From Mugil cephalus (Eukaryota > Chordata > Actinopteri > Mugiliformes > Mugilidae): a stretch of DNA of 64,000 bases. The DNA lies in contig NC_061786.1 of assembly GCF_022458985.1 (NCBI RefSeq), forward strand, positions 20,404,974 through 20,468,973. Reading direction: 5' to 3'. Position numbers and translations under genes: made by a program. Positions 1-10,456 of the stretch are shown here, in pieces (position 1 is the stretch's first letter; each line of letters starts with the position of its first letter). Under the pieces are notes generated by a model. That model saw only the letters and a program-made list of their open reading frames with translations. It made no database searches and was not told the origin of the DNA.

Positions 1-299
1 GGGGAGCGCGAAAGATCGTCTATTGCACAGAGTGATTCTTTGTCTGATAAAACGCGACGTGAATTCACAGCGGCCATCGTTCAAATTTCGATAATGTTCT
101 GTAATAATTGCACAATGCTGCTGATGCTACATGCTGATACATTTATTGAATAGTATTTAAACATTTCTGGCCCTCATTCTTGTCAGCTAAATGGCAGCAA
201 CTTGAGTTACATTTTACTCAGAAATAAAACCGAGTTGACGCTCATCACTTTTTTTTTTTTTTGCAGCTATCACTACCCCTTAAAGTGGAGTAAAATTCA

Positions 300-410
300 T
301 CAGTACAATTCAATATCAGAATCAGAAATCGGAATCAGTATCAACTTTATTGGCCAAGTATTTGTGCATTTACAAGGAATTTGACTCCGGTCACTTTGTC
401 CACTTGTAAA
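300..410 (-). repeat. LINE 3' tail, minus orientation
   Basis: Repeated GAATCAG-type units are followed by CAACTTTATTGGCCAAGT and CAAGGAATTTGACTCCGGT. On the minus strand this reads as the familiar teleost LINE tail: a CCGGAGTCAAATTCCTTG stretch, then TTGGCCAATAAAG, then a run of GATTCTGATT. It is a 5'-truncated remnant with no coding capacity. Assignment to an L2/Rex-like family is from memory of the tail and is not tested. Confidence 0.6.
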
Positions 411-859
411 AAAACACAGAACTTGAATAAACGTAGAAATTAAAGTAAAAATAAATAAATACATAGATAAAACTGAAAATAGAAATCTTTTAGCTGATGA
501 GTCCACAAAAAGTAGGGGTGGATTAAATGTTGGAGATAATTATAAACATGATACAGCACTACACAGTCTCATAAATCACCAGTGATCATATTACATCATA
601 TATAATTATAAATTAACCCACTATCAGGAGATTTAAAATCGGGTATAACATGTTAATTAACAGTCATAGCAACTTTTTACAAAAAGGAAAATGTGTCTGA
701 AGATAAAAGGAAGCCAGTGTCAAAATGTGTCAGCCTGATGCTATTCTGAAATTGGATGCACTCTATGATTTAACTCTGCTGTCATAAAATAACAGTCAAA
801 GTTTATTTCTAAAGCACATTTAAACACAACCTCAGTTGTACAGCCTGCAGGCGGCGTTT

Positions 860-1285
860 TGATGATGTTTCCAGCCCAATGAGGAACAAGGACCAGCAGA
901 CTGAGAAACAGCTTTTTCCCCAGAGATGTGAACGAACTGAACTCTACCCCCCACTGACCCGTTCAAACCAATCCACTCTTCATTCGCTCTCTGACTAAAC
1001 TCAAATCCCACCTGTTTAAAATCGCTTACTCATTCCACCCTTAACTCCAACACTGCCCTACTTCTCCCTTCTGCATTTCCAAGTTTTATTTTATTCATGC
1101 TGTTTCATTAAATGATGCATATTGTCTGTCCGTTAATGCTTGAATGTTGCTTATTGTATGTTCTTGTATTTGGATGTTTGAATGCTGTTGTTTCTTTGTG
1201 TCCATCGATGTTTCTATTGTTGAATTCTCTGTTTCTTTCTGTAAAGTGTCCTTGGCTGACTTAAAAGGCGCTTCTTAAATAAAAT

Positions 1286-1334
<49 letters not shown>

Positions 1335-1335
1335 A
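860..1335 (+). repeat. Degenerate LINE 3' end with (ATT)n tail
   Basis: The block begins with an AGACTGAGAAACAGCTTTTTCCCC segment typical of the end of fish non-LTR elements. It ends in AAAGGCGCTTCTTAAATAAAATG followed by about 14 ATT units (1288-1333). The microsatellite-like tail directly after AATAAA is the usual 3' terminus of L2/CR1-like elements. No open reading frame survives. Confidence 0.55.
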
Positions 1336-1344
1336 GACTATTAC

Positions 1345-1790
1345 CCCATCACCAGTGCACTACTGGACTGATCTTTCACACTTTAAATATACCAAATATT
1401 GCACTAGTTTAAGGTTAGGTAGCTATTGCTTATTATTTATACACAGTTTAATTCTAACTTTGCCTGTATTTTGTATTGCATAATTTGTCATCTGCCATTT
1501 CCTCTAGTATAAATTATGTTTTTGTTCCTGTGTATAGTCAGCTTACTTTAACGCATAAACATTCATAGTACCTTAAGTTAACATAAGATATCCCTGTATT
1601 CATATTTCCCCATTGAGGGATGAATAAAGGCTTATCTTATCAATCATTGTGTATATTTTGCTCACTCACCTGTACTTAGGTTTCATCTGCAAATATTGTA
1701 CATGTGCTATAAAACCAACCTGTACCATACCGCTTGTACTTGTGCATGTGTAATGACAATAAAATTGAATCTAATCTAATATAATGTACA
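1345..1790 (+). repeat. Two tandem LINE 3' remnants
   Basis: Two further tails lie head to tail. One ends near 1645 with TTTCCCCATTGAGGGATGAA and TAAAGGCTTATCTTATC. The other ends near 1790 with TGTAATGACAATAAAATTGA and ATCTAATCTAATA. Both are common teleost L2-type ends. With the 860-1335 remnant they make a nested pile of 5'-truncated retroelements upstream of the first gene. Confidence 0.55.
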
Positions 1791-2099
1791 GAAAGTTACA
1801 GTAGTCTAATGAGAAGTAATAAAAGCATCAAATAAGTCAGATTCGTTTCTCAGGAAGTCATTTGCTCACATGGTAGGTAAAAGATAACTGAAACTCACTA
1901 CAAAATAAAAGGGCTGTCTTCGATAGTACAGTACAAATACTGGTCAGTGCAGTTTGACCACAACAAGGAAAGGAGTACCTACTCTAACACAGGTAAACAA
2001 ATCAAATTGTATTTAAAGCCTGTACTAATTAAAGTTGACTTCATAATTATTACAACTAAATATAATTATTTTACCTTAATCTGTCATATTTAAGAACCA

Positions 2100-2352
2100 G
2101 AAGCTGTAGAATATGTGTTTGTTAGTTGCAGACTAAGAGAAAAAGAGTTTCCAGAGGGTTTCATTAACTACCAGCGAAGAAGAAAATCAATCGAGGAGGA
2201 GGGAAAATTAACGTAGAAGAAGAAGAGGAAACCGGAAGAACATGCAGAGTTGACAACCCGTGGAGGACAGAAAACATTAACCACGACTGTGGGCGAGAAT
2301 CACATGTAAACAACAAACTTGGACCTCCAGTCAGAAGAGACGAGTCAGCACC
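2100..2352 (+). promoter_or_regulatory. Promoter and 5'UTR region of the TTC31-like gene
   Basis: A purine-rich, non-repetitive stretch precedes the start codon. It contains ACCGGAAGA (2231-2239), a strong match to the ETS-family core, and no obvious TATA box, which fits a broadly expressed gene. The ATG at 2353 sits in a good Kozak context (CAGCACCATGT, with C at -3 and A/C around it). The transcription start cannot be fixed from sequence alone. Confidence 0.45.
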
Positions 2353-5300
2353 ATGTCGAAGAAGAAAGCCTTAGTTAAAGGTGAGAATAAAGCAGCGGTT
2401 TAACGCGCTAACGTGATACCTGTGGTGTCGCCCTCTGAGTTTCATTTGCCGAGAACTTGACCTGTTTCTGCCAGGTTAGCTTCACAGCTAGCCGCGTAAT
2501 GATAATGTAGCTTCACCATCGCCGACATTTATGATTGAATAATATTTATTGTTGTGTATGTTGGTCTTTTTTTCATTGACTATGTATTATGTGGCGTTCA
2601 GGTGTGTGGGAGCAGTGCTCGGTGTTTACTAGTGTCATAGATCGTTTTTACTGAGCACTCTCTTTAAATCTCCACGCATTTTGTTATTTTCTTATTATTT
2701 ATATGCTGTTGAGATGCAGTAAGTGTAAGCCTATTAAAAGTGAGTGACATATTGGTGAAAACCAGTAAACATGATAACAGAAAAGGCAAAGATAAGATAA
2801 GAGATTTAGCAAAAGCGAATCAATCTATTTTATTTTTGTCTTGGACACATTTTCTCTGAGTTCACACTGTTTACATCTCTACATTGCAGTCCAGTTAATT
2901 TAAGGCAAATAAAAGTGAGTGAAAACAAGTCAACACGGTAAAAACAAGCAAAGATTAATGTTTGACTGGTGCTTCTGTTAAAGTCCGTATATTAATTTAG
3001 CTTGGCACGTTAAAAATATTTTAAAGGCAGCTTTGACGAATGACCCCGAGCTTAGTCAACCTACGATTATCCACACCCTGCTACCTGCACCGGTACACAC
3101 CCACACACACACCCCCTTACCTGCCCTTTTGTACTCTTGTAATTTCTCTTTTTACACTCAATAGTGTATAATATTACACAGACTAAATTCAAAGAGTTTG
3201 GTGTGTGTGTGAACACAGGAAGAACTGGTCTGCATGAGCCAAGCACAGCACACACACAGGTTAACTATTACATTATGACTGACTAGTCAAGTGAATGACA
3301 CAGATTGTCTGGTTATGGCAGCTGTCAGGAGGTGGGATAGATATCGGGCAGAAAGTAAACATTTTTGGTTTTGGATTTAAGAGACTTTGACAGGGGATAA
3401 ATTGTGATGACACACAGTGCATCACGGTTTGTTTTTTTTAATGGGGCTGCAGATCCTGACCCCTGTCCACTGCTAAGAGACATATATAGAACGGTGCAGG
3501 AACATGTCCTGGTCTGATGAATCATGGTTTGTTTTTTACATCACACTGATGACCTGAGCTCTATGCGTCACTTATCTGGGGAACATGAGGCATCGCGGAT
3601 GATTGGACCACACCTTGTGGTTGTTCAGGTGAATGTTCAGGTGGTGGTAGCGTCCAATATCCACATCAGTGCCATTGGATGTAGCAGTGGACGTAATAAT
3701 AGACTTGTGCTCAATGGGACCTGTGCTTCTTTATTATTTTCATAAATTACAATATGTAAATTAGTTCTTTCTTAGTTTGGTTATTTGAGACAGACGAACA
3801 AACACAGAAGAACCACTTGTTCCATTCATGTTTGTTCAAAATAAACACGATGTTTTCCACCCGTGACTAAATAAATGAGACCTCGTTTACATATGATTTG
3901 CAAACGAGATCAAGTCATCATCTGTTGAGTGAGTATTTACACCCTTTGTTTATTTATTTATTTGTTTATTGTTTATTTGTTTATTCGTCAGGTGGCGCTC
4001 CAATCCAGAGGATTCGAGAAAACTCCAGACTTATGCACACACATGTAAGTATGATTCAGCCCCTAAAACAGATCTCGTTGCTGTTGTTGTGGATTAACAG
4101 GTTGTTCCGGTTTTTAGACGAGCTGTTGCTGGAAGGTAAGTCTCTCATCACAGAATGGTCGCGTAATCTCTTAAAACGAGCGTAAACACTATTATTTATT
4201 GTTTATTATCTATTATGACATGAAAAATCTAATTATCATGCTACGTCTAGATTCGGTGCTTCAGCCATTGATTCGTTTGATTGTGGAGCGATGTATTGTT
4301 TTTGAATGTCAAGCCGATATCTCCACGGTGATTATTTCGTTCAGCTGATATAAAACTGCAACATCCAGTTTAGGAAGCTTGTTACCAAAGTAGCTGGAAA
4401 CTAATTTCCTGTCAGTCTATCGAAGCTGTTTTAATTTATATTTCACAAGGCAAATATTACATTATATATGTGATGAAATTTACATTTCACAAGTGGGAAA
4501 CTTCCTTCCGTTTTACAGCTGCGTCAGTTTCAGCTTTGGTTATGCTGCGTTCTGAGCCACTGACATATTTCCTCCTTCTTAGGAATCAATGGTAGATTAC
4601 TTAAATGGGCGTCAGTCATCATATTCCTTCCTGGATGTCCTTGCACCAGCCCTTTTCGGTAAGTTTCGTTCTTTTTTTTTGTTTGTTTTTGTTTTTAGTC
4701 TGAGCTGGTTGTTGCAGATTGTTTCAAAATGCATCAAAACAGACTTTAACCTGGAAACCTGGACATGTTTTAAAGTCTGACTGAAATGTAAAACTCAAAC
4801 CAAAAGGCTCATTACTCATCTTAAAAAGCTACACAGTCAATATTCCAGTCAGGGAACTGAGGAGAGATGTAAAGTTAATACAAATTCTTTTGGTGGCAAA
4901 TAGTTGATCAGGAGAAGTTGGCTCAGTCCAATCCCACCTGCTCTAGAAGACTGGATCAGAAATCATTAGAAATATTCAGAACGGAAAAGTTAACTATCTA
5001 TTAAAAACACAGCGAGAAAAGTTTTACCTAATCTGGAATAATTGGATAATATTTATCATAACCCCAATGAGACCAGACTTTATATGATCTCCCAGACACC
5101 ACGACCACGTTCACTCATTTATTTATGTGTTTATCCATTTTCACTTTCATTCGGGTCCCACGCAGGTTCTTGTAAATAGTTAATTTGATGTCAAGCTGTG
5201 AAAAAGGCTGTGAAAGTTGTGGGTGTTTAAGAGCCGCAAGAGATCTGATCTGTATGTGACATGTGACAATGATGTAACACCATCACTGGATGTGAACCAT

Positions 5301-6767
5301 TAGTTTTTAGTTAAGAGTGATATCCAACCTAGGAGGAGGATATTTTTTTGCCTTTTGACTTTATTTTCAAAAAAGGGAAGAGGAAATAATCTTTTGTGCA
5401 TGTATCGTATTTCGTTCCTGCCTTCCCTAAATAAAAATAGAATTAAAAAAAAGCTACACAGTTAAGTCAAGATACAGATGCATTAGATCCATTAACACCA
5501 GACATTTCTTAAAAATACCACAAGCTTTGTCTTTACTAATCTGATTAAACTCTATAACGATGTGACCCAATTAATGAGTCTTCTCACGTTTCTCTCTTGT
5601 GTTTTGCAGGTTACAATTTTGGAAGGCCCTTCGAGGATGACCTCATATATTCAGACGACGACGACGATGACGATTACAGTTACAATTTTCCACACACTGC
5701 TCCTAAAAAGTCTTTAGAGCCGCATCCAAAAATAAAACAACTCACCGAGGAGGTACCGCGCCTCAGCTTCTCCTCACGCAAGCACGCTTTCCTTTTAGAA
5801 ACTGGCGATTATCAGTTAACGCGGCACGCTTTGTTCGCAGGAGGCGGATAAAATTGCACAGGAATTGATAGAAGAAGAGGAGCGGACGAAGGGGAAGACG
5901 CAAAAGAACAAGCGCAAAAAAATGGTCAGCATGTGGATGATTATCGGCGTTTAACGGTTTTTCTGTGACACCTGCTCCTGACACGTCTCCTCTTTCTGTT
6001 ACAGCGTAAAAAAGAGAAGAAACGATTAGAAAAGGAGAATGCGGTCAAAGAAATTTTAGCTGTAAGTCTTCTTTAATATTGCCCGGGTTCCAGTTTAAAA
6101 TAAAATCCATGCTCATTGCTTTTAATGACCTTTTTTTTCTCATTATTTCAGGAGGAAGAGGAAGGAAAGTCGGACTCCTCAGAAAGTCTGGAAGGAAACG
6201 CTATAATTAAAAGTGTTGTAGGAGGCAGTGAATCTTCTCTATCTGGTAAATCTCAAAACGCACCTACGGCGGCCGGATGCGACGAGAACGGTGATAATTC
6301 TAAAGAAACGAATCCTGTCAAGAAAAAAGACGAGGAGCAAACGGTTCGTTTTTTACAAAATTATAGTTTCCTGCTTAAAAATGTCCTTGCACACACAACA
6401 CTAGTACATCACAGATGATTATCCTGAAAAAATAATCAAAAAACAAAAAAAACGAAACACCTCGTCTTATTCTCCACAGAATCTGGAATTAAATTATTCA
6501 TATCCTCCTCCTGCTAAATCGGTGCCCGAGGCGACGTGTAACAAGAAGCCGACAAAAGACAGAAAAAAGGAGAAAAGTAAATCGCCCCACGTTCGGCAGC
6601 CCGCGGAGGGAAAGCCGGAAGCTGCCGAGAAACCGAAGGAGGAACAGATAAAAATTGCAGAGAAGACGGAGAAGAAAAAAACAGAAGTTAAAGAGAAACC
6701 AGAGGAGGAAAAGCCAAAAATTGCTGAGGCACCTGAAGTTCGAAAGAAACCGGAAGCAAGTAAAGAG
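2353..6767 (+). CDS. N-terminal half of TTC31-like protein: acidic and lysine-rich exons
   Basis: Eight exons encode residues 1-307. After MSKKKALVKG comes a short conserved-looking block (APIQRIRENSRLMHTH, then ESMVDYLNGRQSSYSFLDVL). An aspartate run of seven residues near residue 70 follows, then a charged helix with EEADKIAQELIEEEER and a lysine-rich RKKEKKRLEKEN stretch. The last two exons are long, low-complexity and rich in E, K and P, probably disordered or coiled coil, and end in repeated KPEE/KKPEA motifs. The last donor (6767/6768) is supported because exon 7455-7509 continues in the same phase. Introns hold a Tc1 fragment, a LINE tail and a GT microsatellite. Confidence 0.75.
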
Positions 6768-7126
6768 GTGAAAACACAGGCATTTTCAAAGCATGATAAA
6801 AAATATATAAATTTGAAATAAAAATTAAATTAATAAATTAAATTTGAAATAAAAATGTAATTAATAAATTAAATTTGAAATAAAAAATAAAATAATAAAA
6901 AATATAAATAAAATAATAAAAAATAAATTGAAATTATGTATTTTTTTATTACACTATATAATATTTATTTTATTTTAATATGATCTTATTAATATTATTT
7001 TTATATGTGTTACTTTTATGTGCAACAAAGCTGCTGTGACCAAGAAATTTCCCTCATGGATCATTAAAGTCTAAGGATAATGGCAAAATCTAAACCTTAT
7101 TTTTTAATTTTATTAATTATATGTGA

Positions 7127-7177
<51 letters not shown>

Positions 7178-10100
7178 AACATTGGTGGATGTGACATTAT
7201 TTTAATGGAGTTTAACGTTTTAGAACATGTTCCATTTGTTTCTGACATTAAATTAGAATTGTTTTCATTTTTTCCCTCTGGGGCTCAATAAATTATTAAC
7301 CCGTCTCATAAGTTGAGCTCCTCAGTCACTTTAGGCCCCGACGGTTTCATTTTCCTCCGATGATTTTGCATCTTAACTTAAAAATGACTAATTTAACGTG
7401 TCCTGAAGCGACCACCTGGCTTCACAGACTAATTAAAAGTCTCGGCTTTAACAGAAAACAATGGATTCGGTTGCAGAGGAGTTTGCGAAACGAAGCATCG
7501 AACTTGCCAGTAAGTTCATTCTCTGTTATCGTTTCTTTTAATTTTGTTTCTTTGAGACATAAAACATAACTTAAACTGCCCTTTCTCCTTCCTTTCAGGT
7601 TTGGGGAATCGTTTGGCCTCCGCTGGACAGTTTGAGATGGCGGTGGGATGCTTTACAGACGCCATCAAATACAACCCAAAGGAATATAAGTGAGAACGAG
7701 CGTCCTGACTTTTAAATGAGTCCAAACAGCAGCAGCAGCAGCAACTATCAGCGATAACCAACTCTGTTTTGTTGTGTCGTGTTCAGGCTGTTTGGAAACC
7801 GGTCTCTGTGTTATGAGAGGCTGCTGCAGTATGAAAACGCTCTCAGAGACGCCGACGTCGCTCTCACCATGGAACCGAATTGGATCAAAGGTTTATTCCG
7901 GAAAGGGAAGGCTCTGTGTGGCCTCAAGGTGAACGGCTGCGTCTTCTCGTATCGCGGGGCTTTTTTTTTTTGGTGCAAATTTATCCCGACTCCCCCATTT
8001 GAACGTTATTTAATTCCTCTACAGAGATACTACGAAGCCTCGCTCATCTACAAGGAGGTGCTGAGGCTGGAAAGTACGAGCGCAGAAGCTGCACAGGAGC
8101 TGAAACGAGCGCAGACTTTACATCTCATGGTAGGAGAAGAAGCTTGTGGACAAAAAAAAAAAAAATAGAAAGTAGGAAAAACTCTCCACGACCGCAACCA
8201 GAACGTCTCATTCACTGTTAGAGGAGATTTACTCATTCTGCCCAGTTTTCTCTTCCTCAGTAGTTTCAGTTCACGTCCGTTTAGTGTTTTTGGAGAAGTG
8301 GTCGTACCCGTCGCTCCATACGTTTGGTTTATTCTGAACCACATGTGGACGTAGTCGGGTTTTAGCTCGTAGCCTGAGTCAGCATTTAGACTTCAAATAC
8401 TTTTCAGTGTAGATTCTCTGTGTTTTCAGGACACGCAGAAGAATCAAAAAGCCGTCGTCTCGCTCCCCTTAAAATTAAACAGATGCACTGATCAGCCAGA
8501 ACATTATGACCAGGAGACGGAGACGTAAATGACATTAAACCATCTCAGTTGGTGTTTAATGGGGGTGGAGTTTTTGACAAATTAAATCAAAATGTGGCAT
8601 AAAGGAGCCATTTTACCCACTATTTATAATGATTATGCTAAGCTAAGCTAAGCTAAGCTACAGATGTCAGGTGTAGCTTCATATTTGACAAGGAGACACG
8701 AGAAAATTTAACTAGAAAATGAGAAAAACATGTATCCAGAAAGTCAAATTACTCTTTCACACCAATAAGCCATAACATTATGACCACTGACAGGAGAAGT
8801 CAATAACATTTAAACCACCTTGTGACAATTCAGTGTTCTGCTGGGAAACTTTTGGACCTGGAATTAGACATGTAGCCCCCACCTAGACCAGACCAGACCA
8901 GACCAGACCAGACCAGACCCCCCCCCCCATCCTATAACAGTAACACTCCTTGTTGGCAGCAGCCATCCCCAGCAGGGACACACACACAAAAACTGTTTAG
9001 GAAAAAGGCACAAGGTGTTGACCTGGCCTCCAAATTCACTAGATCCCAAACTGATTAAGTATCTTAAGGATGATCCACGGAGGAACCCTCCCCTCAACCG
9101 GACAGGGCGACCTCAGACAGTCCATGTCCATCCTCTGATGAGTCACACCTGTTTTGAAAGGGAACCAGAGACCTAAACAATATTAAGAAGGTGGTCATAA
9201 TGTTATGCCTGATCAGTGTATAAAATAAATATTGGAAAAAAATTAAATAAAATAAAAGTCAGCAAAGAGTAAAAAAGAATAGGATAAAGAAATGCACATT
9301 AGACCAGTATGTATTTCTGTGAAGGGGAAACTTCAGCTTAGATCCACTGCAGATGCATAAATCTAGTTCTAAGTGTCTCTAAGTCTCGGATCCTATCGAG
9401 TAGAACTTATGATGACGTCTCCGCTCTTTCATTCCAGGAAATGGGCTTCAACTGGGCGCAGAGCTCGGAGGCCTTGAAAACTCACGCCACGTTAGAGGAG
9501 GCTGTGGAGGCTCTGTTCGCTGCCGACGGCAACAGGAGGTTTCCAGGTGAATGTCGGGGAAAAAAAAAAAACATGTGGACCGACGTCACGTCACACATGT
9601 CCCCCCGGTGCATAAAGGGCTTCACTGTTTGTTCCCTTGTCATTTAGACGCCGGCGCCAGTGGTGACGTCACGGAGCAGCCGGCGGCGCAGGAAGAGGAC
9701 GGTGAGGACAACGACGAGGGAGAGTGGATCGTCCTGCAGCCGAGTCGTTCTCGAACGCATCAGGTCAGAGAGTCGGACGCTTCGGGTCAGAGTAGATCCA
9801 AGTCTCGGTCTCCGACTCCACTCTCCAGGAACGCTGCAAAACCGTGAGTTTAACAAACTTAATCTTGAAGTTTTGACTCTGAAACCGTGAGCTTTGCTTT
9901 GATTGAATCTGTTTTCTTACAAGGCCTCTTTTCCCTGTTTGGGTCGGATCCTTGAATCCGGCCGTCACCTACGTGAAACTGCACGAGATCTTCAGCAGGT
10001 AAAATTATCACAGCCCCGTCTCCTTCACGCCAGTTTGTTTTTTATCTTATTGTCTCAGTTTACAGCTTTATTGTAGATAAGTAGCAACAATAAAAAAATA

Positions 10101-10409
10101 AACAACCATGAAATAATTAAAGTTTAATTAAAGGTGCTGTACTGCCAATTTTTATTTAGATTAAAGTAAAACAAGGTTTAAATCTGAATGTGGTGCAAAA
10201 AAAATGTGTTATTTAATATTTAACAGCTGCAAAAGAAATGTTATGTCTATTATTTATTAGTTTTGTCTATAAAGTGTCAGAAAATAGTGAAAAATGTCCC
10301 ACTGTCACGTCTTTAGATGTAATTAATGGCACATAGAGCAGGTAACACACAAGACTGAGTGGAACGGCTCAGTTAAAAAGTTCAACTAATTGCAATAAAT
10401 ATATATATA

Positions 10410-10456
<47 letters not shown>

